A DNA stretch of 13,515 bases from positions 1 to 13,515 of the forward strand of contig JAKONM010000017.1 of assembly GCA_022701925.1 (NCBI GenBank), read 5' to 3'. This DNA is from Microbacteriaceae bacterium. Lineage in GTDB: Bacteria; Actinomycetota; Actinomycetes; Actinomycetales; Microbacteriaceae. A program made the position numbers and the translations under genes. Of the stretch, positions 1 to 5,719 are shown piece by piece. The notes under the pieces are model-generated. The model saw only the letters and a program-made list of their open reading frames with translations, was not told the origin of the DNA and ran no database searches. How positions within the stretch are numbered: the stretch's first letter is position 1; every line of letters begins with the position of its first letter.

Positions 1-712
1 GGTCCTGCAGCAGCGCCGTCAGGTGCTGCTCGGCGTCGTCCTGCGGCTCGTACCCGATCGCACGCCCCGGCTCGAGCGACACCGTGCGGCGCGTGTTCGC
101 CGAGACTCCCCACACGATCGAGCTGCCCACCGGCGCCTGCAGCGACGCCTCGACGAGCCGCACGAAGTCGCCGGGCGACAGCCACGTCGAGCGCGACCGC
201 GCGTCGCGGGGCCGGTCGTCGAAGGTCATGATCCGCGCGCTGACCACCCGCATGCCGAAGCGATCCGCGTACAGGTCGGCCAGCGACTCCATCACGGCCT
301 TCGACAGCCCGTAGTAGGTGTCCGGCCGCGCTCGCGGCATCCCGTCGCCCGCCTCGTCGGAGGGGACGAAGCCGGCGGCGTGCACCGAGCTCGCCAGCAC
401 CGTCACCGGCACGGCCCGATCCCGCGCCGCGTCGAGGGCGACGCGCGTCGACTCCACGTTCACGTCCACGACGTCCCGCCAGGGGCGCTCGCCGCTGAAC
501 CCCGCCAGGTGCAGCAGCAGGTCCGCGCCCCGCGCCGCCCCGTGCATCGCGGCCTCGTCGGTCGCCGACGCGAGCACGACCTCGTCCTCGGGGGTCGCCG
601 CCGCCGGCGTGACCAGGTCGAGCAGCCGCAGCCGATGACCGCGGGCGCGCAGCAGCGGCACGGTCGCGGTGCCGATGCGGCCGGCCGCGCCGGTGATCAG
701 GATCGTCGCCAT
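1..712 (-). CDS. NAD(P)-dependent epimerase/dehydratase, uronate dehydrogenase-like (C-terminus off window)
   Basis: Extended short-chain dehydrogenase; 237 codons are visible and the frame is still open at the left edge. Seen: the Rossmann nucleotide loop TGAAGRIG at residues 7-14, an acidic residue after beta-2 (D32), a serine pair near residue 109, and the catalytic YGLSK motif (Y134, K138). The C-terminal part, with STWLSP around 175-180, GDFVRLVEA, and SIVWGVSAN around 198-206, closely resembles bacterial uronate dehydrogenase, which oxidises D-galacturonate or D-glucuronate to the aldarolactone with NAD+. The family is usually about 265 aa, so only some 25-30 residues should be missing. 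Start is ATG at 712 because the nucleotide loop begins within a few residues and a TAGCGT hexamer lies 6 nt upstream, suggesting a leaderless message. It is divergent from the DUF3097 gene. No other uronate-pathway gene is in view, so another sugar-type substrate remains possible. Confidence 0.85.
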   Translation of the reverse strand, partial: MATILITGAAGRIGTATVPLLRARGHRLRLLDLVTPAAATPEDEVVLASATDEAAMHGAARGADLLLHLAGFSGERPWRDVVDVNVESTRVALDAARDRAVPVTVLASSVHAAGFVPSDEAGDGMPRARPDTYYGLSKAVMESLADLYADRFGMRVVSARIMTFDDRPRDARSRSTWLSPGDFVRLVEASLQAPVGSSIVWGVSANTRRTVSLEPGRAIGYEPQDDAEQHLTALLQD

Positions 713-796
713 CCCGTCACGCTACGGCGGCGCCGTGTCGCGGACACGCCCCGGCGGCGCGGGGCGCCGCGCGGACCGCGACATAGCGTCGAGCGG
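713..796. promoter_or_regulatory. Divergent leaderless promoter region with two dyads
   Basis: This 84-bp gap drives genes in both directions. The hexamer TAGCGT occurs once for each: on the minus strand at 724-719 (6 nt before ATG 712) and on the plus strand at 784-789 (7 nt before GTG 797). Neither start has a Shine-Dalgarno. Between them lie two inverted repeats with 3-nt spacers: CGTGTC/GACACG at 734-748 and GCGGCGC/GCGCCGC at 754-770. The first covers the position expected for the minus -35 (GTGTCC, 747-742) and the second the plus -35. They could be operator sites. The -10 calls are fairly secure; the operator role is inference. Confidence 0.55.
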
Positions 797-1633
797 GTGA
801 GCTTCGATCGATACGGTGCGGACGTGCTGTCGGACGGCGGCTGGAAGAAGAAGCCGCCGCCCCCGAAGGTGGTCGAGGCGGTGCGCGGGGTCGTCGTCGA
901 GGAGGTGGCCAGCGGGTTCGTCGGCGCCGTGGTCGGGGTGGAGGGCCGCATGGTGCGGCTGGAGGACCGGCGCGGCAAGGTGCGGGTGTTCCCGATCGGG
1001 CCGGGCTTCCACATCGACGGGCAGGCCGTCGCCCTGCGGGTGCCGAAGGCGGCCCCGAAGCAGGCCGGGCCGATGCGCAGCGCCTCGGGGTCGTTCGCGG
1101 TGACGGACGCGCGGGCCCGCGTGGCCCGCGCCAGCCGCATCTTCGTGGAGGGCCGCCACGACGCGGAGCTGGTCGAGAAGGTGTGGGGCCACGACCTGCG
1201 CGTCGAGGGCGTCGCGGTCGAGTACCTGCAGGGCGTGGACCACCTGGACGAGGTGCTGAAGGTCTTCCAGCCCGCGCCCGGTCGCCGGGTCGGCGTGCTC
1301 GTGGACCACCTGGTGGCGGGCAGCAAGGAGACCCGGCTCACGGAGGCCGCGGTGCGGCCGTGGGGCGGCGAGGTGCTGGTCGTCGGGCACCCCTACATCG
1401 ACGTCTGGCAGGCCGTGAAGCCCGAGCGGCTCGGCATGAGGGCGTGGCCGGTGATCCCGCGGGGCACGGAGTGGAAGCACGGGATCTGCGAGGCGCTCGG
1501 CTGGCCGCACGAGGACCAGGCCGACATCGCGCGCGCCTGGCAGCGCATCCTCTCCCGCGTCGACCACTACAAGCACCTGGAGCCGCAGCTGCTCGGCCCG
1601 GTCGAGCAGCTGATCGACTTCGTCACGGGCTGA
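797..1633 (+). CDS. DUF3097 family protein
   Basis: 278-aa soluble protein that matches the actinobacterial DUF3097 family, whose function is unknown. Seen: an N-terminal beta-rich part (residues about 24-85, with GFVGAVVGVEG and RGKVRVFPIG), then a domain with FVEGRHDAELVEKVWG (116-131), GVLVDHLVAGSKETR (166-180) and VVGHPYIDVWQAVKP (195-209). The pattern of a conserved glutamate in FVEG followed by an acidic strand end (LVDH) is reminiscent of TOPRIM folds, as in primases and DnaG/RNase M5-type proteins; this is inference. The frame stays open far upstream, but GTG 797 is chosen because a TAGCGT box lies 7 nt upstream, the family starts with a similar RYGADVL segment, and the extension is Arg-rich antisense-like sequence overlapping the divergent gene. 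It converges on the metallophosphoesterase gene. Confidence 0.85.
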   Translation: MSFDRYGADVLSDGGWKKKPPPPKVVEAVRGVVVEEVASGFVGAVVGVEGRMVRLEDRRGKVRVFPIGPGFHIDGQAVALRVPKAAPKQAGPMRSASGSFAVTDARARVARASRIFVEGRHDAELVEKVWGHDLRVEGVAVEYLQGVDHLDEVLKVFQPAPGRRVGVLVDHLVAGSKETRLTEAAVRPWGGEVLVVGHPYIDVWQAVKPERLGMRAWPVIPRGTEWKHGICEALGWPHEDQADIARAWQRILSRVDHYKHLEPQLLGPVEQLIDFVTG

Positions 1634-1636
1634 GCC

Positions 1637-1683
1637 CGTCCGGGGGTCCGGGGTCCCGGCCCGGGGGCGACCCGGACCGGACG
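1637..1683. terminator. Imperfect hairpin between convergent genes
   Basis: Two-part stem just after the DUF3097 stop: 1637-1641 pairs with 1679-1683 and 1645-1652 (GGTCCGGG) with 1671-1678 (CCCGGACC), with a small bulge at 1642-1644. The loop itself holds a GC-rich palindrome. There is no U-tract, as is common in high-GC actinobacteria. Its place between two convergent stops suggests a bidirectional terminator. A second small hairpin, CGCGGT/ACCGCG at 1705-1719, overlaps the stop codon of the minus-strand gene. Confidence 0.45.
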
Positions 1684-1709
1684 GACGCCGCGACCCCCGA
1701 ACCACGCGG

Positions 1710-2204
1710 TCAGACCGCGCGGAGCTCCCAGCGCACGGCACCCGCGTCGAGCGTCAGCAGGCCGAAGGTGCAGCGCGGCTGCCGGCGGCGGTCGGTGGGC
1801 GACCCCGGGTTCAGCAGCCGCAGCCCGCCCGGCGTCGCCGTGTCCCACGGGATGTGGCTGTGCCCGAACACCAGCACGTCCGCGTCGGGGAACGCGGCCG
1901 CCATCCGCCGCTCCCGCCCCGCCGCGGCCCCGGTCTCGTGCACCACCGCCAGCCGCACCCCCTCGAGCTCGGCGCGCGCCACCTCGGGCAGGCGCGCGTG
2001 CAGGTCGGGACCGTCGTTGTTGCCGGCCACGCCGAGGACCAGCGACGAGCGCTGCTGCAGCGCGTCGAGCGTCGCCGTGTCCACCCAGTCGCCGGCGTGG
2101 ACCACGCCGTCGGTCGCGGCCAGCGCGTCCAGCACCGCCTGCGGCAGGGCCTTCGCACGCTTCGGCAGGTGGGTGTCGGCCAGGACCAGCAGGCGCAGGG
2201 GCAT
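1710..2204 (-). CDS. YfcE/MJ0936-type metallophosphoesterase
   Basis: 164-aa calcineurin-like phosphoesterase of the small YfcE/MJ0936 type, which hydrolyses phosphodiesters such as cyclic nucleotides with two metal ions. All the family's metal-binding motifs are visible: ADTH (D10, H12), GDW (D39), GNND (N62), VHE (H89) and GHSH (H115, H117), followed by the usual NPGS near residue 132. Length is normal for the family, so it looks intact and active. It is cytoplasmic, with no signal peptide. Start is ATG 2204, only nine residues before the first metal ligand; a GATCAT hexamer lies 6 nt upstream and there is no Shine-Dalgarno, so the message is probably leaderless. It is divergent from the DUF3072 gene. 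The in vivo substrate cannot be told from sequence. Confidence 0.92.
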   Translation of the reverse strand: MPLRLLVLADTHLPKRAKALPQAVLDALAATDGVVHAGDWVDTATLDALQQRSSLVLGVAGNNDGPDLHARLPEVARAELEGVRLAVVHETGAAAGRERRMAAAFPDADVLVFGHSHIPWDTATPGGLRLLNPGSPTDRRRQPRCTFGLLTLDAGAVRWELRAV

Positions 2205-2329
2205 GCGGCGATGATCGACGGCGCGCCCTGGAGGCTCCCCGGCGGCGTGCGGGCCGCTCCCACCCGCTGCACGCCGCCTGACGGCCTCCTCACAGCCTGA
2301 CCGTCGGACATGTGTTCTACGGTTCCGGC
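2205..2329. promoter_or_regulatory. Divergent promoter region with a 10-bp dyad
   Basis: 125-bp gap between two leaderless-type genes. On the plus strand TACGGT at 2318-2323 lies 6 nt before ATG 2330, with CTGACC at 2297-2302 as a possible weak -35 (15-bp spacing). On the minus strand GATCAT at 2216-2211 lies 6 nt before ATG 2204. A perfect inverted repeat, GGCGGCGTGC (2241-2250) and GCACGCCGCC (2269-2278), sits between the promoters, upstream of both start points. It may be a regulator site; no binding protein can be named. Confidence 0.5.
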
Positions 2330-2617
2330 ATGAGCGACGAGCAGACCGGGTCCGAGTCCCGCGACCAGTACACGCCTCCGCAGGAGGCCGAGACCCTCGG
2401 CGGCCCCGAGCGCAGCACCACCGAGAAGGACCCGCACGACTGGGTGACCGGCGGCGAGCCCGCCACCGGCGCGCAGAAGAGCTACCTGGACACCCTGGCC
2501 CGTCAGGCCGGCGAGGAGATCTCGGCCGACCTGACGAAGGCGGAGGCGTCCGAGCACATCGAGCGCCTGCAGGAGGAGACCGGTCGCGGCAACGGGTCGG
2601 GCAACAGCGGGGCCTGA
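2330..2617 (+). CDS. DUF3072 family small protein
   Basis: 95-aa acidic, hydrophilic protein of unknown function. The C-terminal half carries the recognisable DUF3072 core at about residues 44-85: EPATGAQKSYLDTLA, then GEEISADLTKAEASEHIERLQ. It looks like a short helical unit, with a low-complexity N-terminus rich in Glu, Ser and Pro and a Gly/Asn tail. No membrane segment or signal peptide is seen. ATG 2330 is preferred to the in-frame GTG 2312 because a TACGGT -10-like box lies 6 nt before the ATG, so the GTG would fall inside the promoter. It is a single gene that converges on the F420-dependent oxidoreductase gene across a strong hairpin. Confidence 0.85.
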   Translation: MSDEQTGSESRDQYTPPQEAETLGGPERSTTEKDPHDWVTGGEPATGAQKSYLDTLARQAGEEISADLTKAEASEHIERLQEETGRGNGSGNSGA

Positions 2618-2642
2618 CGCGCTCCGCCCCCGGCCGAGCAGC

Positions 2643-2681
2643 ACGAAGGGCGCGCCACCGTCGCGGTGGCGCGCCCTTCGT
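2643..2681. terminator. Perfect 18-bp hairpin, bidirectional terminator
   Basis: Arms 2643-2660 and 2664-2681 are exact reverse complements (ACGAAGGGCGCGCCACCG on the left) with a 3-nt TCG loop. It lies 25 nt after the DUF3072 stop and 24 nt from the minus-strand F420 oxidoreductase stop. The right flank is modestly T-containing (CGTCCTCGG). This is the cleanest stem-loop in the window and is placed to stop both convergent transcripts. Confidence 0.88.
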
Positions 2682-2705
2682 CGTCCTCGGCCGTCCTCGC
2701 GGCGG

Positions 2706-3686
2706 TCAGGCCTTCGGCGCCGCCGCGCGCAGCCGCTCGAGCAGCGGCTCGGCGACCTCGTCGAGGAACCGCTGCTGCAGCACGTCGCCGACCTGCACCA
2801 CCGCGACGTCGGTGAATCCCGCCTCCCACAGCGGCCGGACGCCCTCGACCAGCTCGTCCAGGTCGGGCCCGCAGGCGATCTGGTCGGCGACGTCCTCCTT
2901 GCGCACGAACTTGCTGGCGCCGTTGAAGCCGTGCGGCGACGGCAGGTCGGCGTTGACCGCCCAGCCGCCCGCGAACCAGCGGAACTGCTCGTGGGCGATG
3001 TCGACGGCCTGCTCCTTCGTGGGCGCCCAGCAGATCGGGATCTGCCCGATCGCCCGGGAGCCGCCGCCGGGGTGCGCCGCGTGCCAGCCCTCGATCAGCT
3101 CCGGCTCCGGGTCGGTCGCGATCAGGTGGTCGCCCAGCGGCGCGAACCGCTCCACGGCCTTCGGGCCGCCGACGGCGAGGCCGATGGGCACGCCGCCCTC
3201 CGGCACGTCCCAGACGCGCGCCGAGTCGATGCGGAAGTACTCGCCCTCCCAGGTCACGAGCTCGCCGGTGTGCAGCTCGCGGATGATGTGCACCGCCTCC
3301 TCGAGCATGTCCTGGCGCTGCGCGACGGGCGGCCACCCCTCGCCGACGACGTGCTCGTTCAGGTTCTCGCCGGAACCGAGACCCAGGGTGAAGCGCCCGT
3401 CCGCCAGGATCTGCAGCGTCGCGGCCTTCTGCGCGACGACCGCCGGGTGGTAGCGCACGGTGGGGCAGGTGACGTAGGTCATCAGCTCGACCCGCTCGGT
3501 GGCGTGGGCGATCGCTCCCAGCATCGACCACGCGTAGCCGGCGTGGCCCTGCTCCTTCAGCCACGGGGAGTAGTGGTCGCTCGACACCTCGAAGTCGAAC
3601 CCGACCCGTTCCGCCTGCACGCCGTAGGAGACGATCTCCTTCGGCCCGCTCTGCTCCGTCATCAACGTGTACCCGAACCGCGTCAT
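2706..3686 (-). CDS. F420-dependent LLM-class oxidoreductase (TIGR03557 type)
   Basis: 326-aa luciferase-like (LLM) TIM-barrel enzyme close to the TIGR03557 family of F420-dependent oxidoreductases, relatives of F420-dependent glucose-6-phosphate dehydrogenase. Seen: N-terminal barrel strand RFGYTLMTEQ, SSDHYSPW (35-42), the LMTYVTCPTVRYHPAVVAQ segment (68-86), and the cofactor-side GRFTLGLGSGENLNEHVVG (97-115). The enzyme would transfer hydride to or from coenzyme F420 in the cytoplasm; the substrate is unknown. Length is normal. Start ATG 3686 has a good Shine-Dalgarno (AGGGAG, 8 nt upstream) and a TACCGT box 33 nt upstream. It is divergent from the glycine-zipper gene and convergent with DUF3072. 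It implies that the host makes F420, though no biosynthesis gene is in view. Confidence 0.9.
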   Translation of the reverse strand: MTRFGYTLMTEQSGPKEIVSYGVQAERVGFDFEVSSDHYSPWLKEQGHAGYAWSMLGAIAHATERVELMTYVTCPTVRYHPAVVAQKAATLQILADGRFTLGLGSGENLNEHVVGEGWPPVAQRQDMLEEAVHIIRELHTGELVTWEGEYFRIDSARVWDVPEGGVPIGLAVGGPKAVERFAPLGDHLIATDPEPELIEGWHAAHPGGGSRAIGQIPICWAPTKEQAVDIAHEQFRWFAGGWAVNADLPSPHGFNGASKFVRKEDVADQIACGPDLDELVEGVRPLWEAGFTDVAVVQVGDVLQQRFLDEVAEPLLERLRAAAPKA

Positions 3687-3882
3687 CGTTCCCGCTCCCT
3701 CGTCCGCTCGTGCTGCGTCACGGTAGGCGCGCCCGACCGAGCGGCGGCCGGTCGTCGCCTGCGCGGCGGCTGAACACCCCGGCGCACGGCGAGTTCTTGG
3801 GCGATCGACAGACTCCGCCGGGCGGCGTCGCGGGCGGCGTCCCTACGGTGGCGGTCCGAGCACACGGAAGGACGCGCGCCCG
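3687..3882. promoter_or_regulatory. Divergent promoter region with leaders and a 12-bp-period direct repeat
   Basis: 196-bp gap. Minus side: TACCGT at 3725-3720, 33 nt before ATG 3686, with Shine-Dalgarno AGGGAG at 3700-3695. Plus side: TACGGT at 3844-3849, also 33 nt before ATG 3883, with Shine-Dalgarno GGAAGGA at 3866-3872. Just ahead of the plus -10, GGGCGGCGTC is repeated at 3820-3829 and 3832-3841, with a 12-bp period that covers the -35 position. This could be a tandem activator or repressor site. No coding region is convincing here. Confidence 0.5.
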
Positions 3883-4527
3883 ATGGGACTGCTGGACCGC
3901 CTGAAGAGCTATCTGAACGACGACGCGGGTCGCGGGAGGGACGCTCCGTCCTCCGGGGGCTGGGGATCCGCCTCCGGGCAGCGGGTCGACCGGCGCGGCG
4001 CGGCTCCGGCCGCGCGCGGCGCCCGCTCCGAGGACGAGGCCGCGGTCGACCGCTACCGCTACCTGCTGCGCACCGCGCCGCCGGACGCGGTGGAGGAGGT
4101 GCACGCCGAGGCGTTCGCGAAGCTGACCCCGCAGCAGCGCCGGCTGGTGTTCGAGGACCTGTCGAAGAACGCGTCGCCGGCCGACCGGCCCGCCTCCGAC
4201 GACCCCCGCGTGCTGGCGCGCAGCGCGACCCGCTCGGAGATGCGGCAGCCGGGCTTCATGGAGCGCACCCTGGGCGGCGGCGCGGCCGGCGGCCGCGGCG
4301 GACCCGGCCTCGGCACCATGATCGGCGGCTCGCTGCTCGGCACGGTCGCGGGCGTGGTCATCGGCTCGGCGATCGCCGACATGGTGATGCCGGGCATCGG
4401 CGACATGGCGTCCGACTTCGGCGACGGCGTGCAGGACCTGGGCCAGGACGTGCAGGACGGCGTGGGCGACTTCGGGGACTTCGGCGGCGGCGGCGACTTC
4501 GGCGACTTCGGCGGCGGCGACTTCTAG
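3883..4527 (+). CDS. Uncharacterised protein: helical domain, glycine zipper, Gly-Asp-Phe repeat tail
   Basis: 214-aa protein. Residues about 50-95 carry a segment known from uncharacterised actinobacterial proteins (DRYRYLLRTAPPDAVEEVHAEAF, then KLTPQQRRLVFEDL); relatives are sometimes labelled cation-transporting ATPase, but no P-type ATPase motif is present here. A Gly-rich linker (131-145) leads into a glycine-zipper hydrophobic stretch (about 143-168, GGSLLGTVAGVVIGSAIA), the only candidate membrane segment. The acidic tail ends in repeats of GDFGDF separated by glycines (195-214). There is no signal peptide. Start ATG 3883 has Shine-Dalgarno GGAAGGA 10 nt upstream. It may self-associate or insert in the membrane. 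No function is assigned. Confidence 0.8.
   Translation: MGLLDRLKSYLNDDAGRGRDAPSSGGWGSASGQRVDRRGAAPAARGARSEDEAAVDRYRYLLRTAPPDAVEEVHAEAFAKLTPQQRRLVFEDLSKNASPADRPASDDPRVLARSATRSEMRQPGFMERTLGGGAAGGRGGPGLGTMIGGSLLGTVAGVVIGSAIADMVMPGIGDMASDFGDGVQDLGQDVQDGVGDFGDFGGGGDFGDFGGGDF
4465..4524 (+). repeat. In-gene Gly-Asp-Phe codon repeat
   Basis: The last 20 codons before the stop encode GDFGDF twice, separated by glycine runs, and a final GGDF. The DNA repeats the GGCGACTTC unit. The repeat stays in frame and ends exactly at the TAG stop. Such repeats change copy number easily and give an acidic, aromatic, flexible tail. Confidence 0.8.
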
Positions 4528-4545
4528 CCGCACCGTCCTGCGCGC

Positions 4546-4592
4546 GGGCGGGATCGGCGGACCCGGGCGGGAACGGACGTCCGATCCCGCCC
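4546..4592 (+). terminator. 12-bp hairpin after the glycine-zipper gene
   Basis: GGGCGGGATCGG at 4546-4557 is the exact reverse complement of 4581-4592. The 23-nt loop contains most of a separate 10-bp palindrome (CGGACGTCCG, 4574-4583), so alternative foldings exist. It begins 18 nt after the TAG stop and 128 nt before the DUF2236 start, which fits termination of the upstream gene. No U-tract follows. Confidence 0.5.
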
Positions 4593-4707
4593 GGAGGGGC
4601 CCTTCCCGCCGGCGCGCGCCCTTCGGCCCAGGCTCCACCGGCCCCCCGGCGACCGTCACCCCGCCCCCTCCGCCCGCGCGGTGCACGGGGGCCGTCGGGC
4701 GCAGGGC

Positions 4708-4713
4708 GAGGAT
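4708..4713 (+). promoter_or_regulatory. -10-like hexamer for leaderless DUF2236 gene
   Basis: GAGGAT ends 6 nt before GTG 4720. It fits the xAnnnT form and spacing seen at other starts in this window, and no Shine-Dalgarno is present. No clear -35 is seen. The rest of the 4528-4719 gap holds only the hairpin at 4546-4592. Confidence 0.45.
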
Positions 4714-4719
4714 GGGCGG

Positions 4720-5634
4720 GTGATCCTCGACGACGTGCTGCGGCGGCGCGTGCTGCAGGTGCTGTCCGGGCAGGCGACCGGCGTGCCCGAGTACGTGCAG
4801 GAGCTGTCGCGCGGCGGCGACCCCGGGTACTTCGCCGAGGGGGGCGCGGTGTGGACCGTGCACGCGGACATCGCCACGCTCGTCGCGGGGCCGCGCGCCC
4901 TGCTGATGCAGGCGCTGCACCCGGGCGCGATGGCGGGCGTGCACGACCACTCCCGGTACCGGGAGGACCCGCTGGGCCGGCTGGTCGGCACGATCCGCTG
5001 GATCACCACCGTCTCCTTCGGCAGCCGCGAGCAGGCGGAGGGCGCGAGCGCCTGGGTGCGCCGGCTGCACGAGCACGTGCGGGGCACCTACACCGGCGCC
5101 GAGGGCGAGCCGGTCGCCTACGCGGCGCAGGACGCCGATCTGCTGACATGGGTGCACCTGGCCTTCGCCGACTCGTTCCTCAAGGCCTACCTGCGCTTCG
5201 CGGCGCGGCCCGTGCCGGGCGGGCCGGACGCCTACGTGCGCGACTGGGCGGTCGCCGGCGAGCTGATGGGCGTGCCCGACCCGCCCCGCAGCGTGCAGCA
5301 GCTGGACGACCGGCTGGACCGGATCCGCGCCTCCGGCATCCTGCGGGCGGACGCCCGGGTGCGGGAGGCGGTGCGGTTCATCCGCCGTCCGCCCCTGCCG
5401 AAGCCGGTCGCCGCGACCTACCCCGCCCTGTTCGCCGGGGCGGTGGAGACGCTGCCGACCTGGGCGTCGAGCACCCTCGGGCTGCGCCGGCCGACCCGCG
5501 CCGAGACCGCCGCGACCGCGCTGGTCCTGTCGAGCACGCGCCGGCTGCTGGGCGAGGCGGCCGCGCCCGGTCAGGCCCGGATCCGTCTGCGACGGCTCGA
5601 AGCCGAGGCCGCCGGGCGGGCGACCGCTGATTAG
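4720..5634 (+). CDS. DUF2236 (MpaB / rubber-oxygenase domain) protein
   Basis: 304-aa protein of the DUF2236 family (PF09995, ER-bound oxygenase MpaB/MpaB'/rubber oxygenase catalytic domain). Members such as Lcp cleave polyisoprene and fungal MpaB cleaves a prenyl chain; most bacterial members have no known substrate. Seen: an N-terminal GYFAEGGAVWTVHADI block (36-51), QALHPGAMAGVHDHSRY (64-80) with H67, H75 and H77, IRWITTVSFG (92-101), and LLTWVHLAFADSF (141-153) with H146. The histidines are candidates for haem or metal binding. No signal peptide is seen, so it is probably cytoplasmic. GTG 4720 is chosen because GAGGAT lies 6 nt upstream; GTG 4681 in the same frame would add a poorly conserved Gly/Arg-rich extension. 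It is followed 85 nt later by the OsmC gene on the same strand. Confidence 0.82.
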   Translation: MILDDVLRRRVLQVLSGQATGVPEYVQELSRGGDPGYFAEGGAVWTVHADIATLVAGPRALLMQALHPGAMAGVHDHSRYREDPLGRLVGTIRWITTVSFGSREQAEGASAWVRRLHEHVRGTYTGAEGEPVAYAAQDADLLTWVHLAFADSFLKAYLRFAARPVPGGPDAYVRDWAVAGELMGVPDPPRSVQQLDDRLDRIRASGILRADARVREAVRFIRRPPLPKPVAATYPALFAGAVETLPTWASSTLGLRRPTRAETAATALVLSSTRRLLGEAAAPGQARIRLRRLEAEAAGRATAD

Positions 5635-5681
5635 GCGTGCTCAGGAGGAATGAAGCCGCGAGGCGGTCCACTTGTCCTGAC

Positions 5682-5698
5682 CGGGCCTTCCCGGCCCG
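5682..5698 (+). terminator. Short GC hairpin between DUF2236 and OsmC genes
   Basis: CGGGCC (5682-5687) pairs with GGCCCG (5693-5698) across a 5-nt loop. It lies 48 nt after the DUF2236 stop and 21 nt before the OsmC start. It could be a weak terminator or a leader hairpin near the OsmC ribosome site. TTGTCC at 5672-5677 resembles a -35 but no good -10 follows at the normal spacing. Confidence 0.3.
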
Positions 5699-5708
5699 CC
5701 CGACAGAC

Positions 5709-5715
5709 GAAGGAG
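5709..5715 (+). promoter_or_regulatory. Shine-Dalgarno of the OsmC gene
   Basis: GAAGGAG ends 4 nt before ATG 5720 and fixes that start. It contrasts with the leaderless starts of most neighbours. The gene's own promoter could not be located in 5635-5708. Confidence 0.7.
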
Positions 5716-5719
5716 CACC

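Noticed and set aside
23..796. Upstream in-frame extension of the DUF3097 gene
   Set aside because: It runs antisense across the uronate-dehydrogenase-like gene, is Arg/His-rich, and is not part of the family; the GTG at 797 has a promoter-like box 7 nt upstream.
2312..2329. GTG 2312 as the start of the DUF3072 gene
   Set aside because: It lies inside or beside the TACGGT box that fits ATG 2330 as a leaderless start, and the extra six residues are not typical of the family.
3683..3865. A 60-codon minus-strand frame in the divergent gap
   Set aside because: Almost entirely Arg-rich, covers both predicted promoters, and has no homologous feature.
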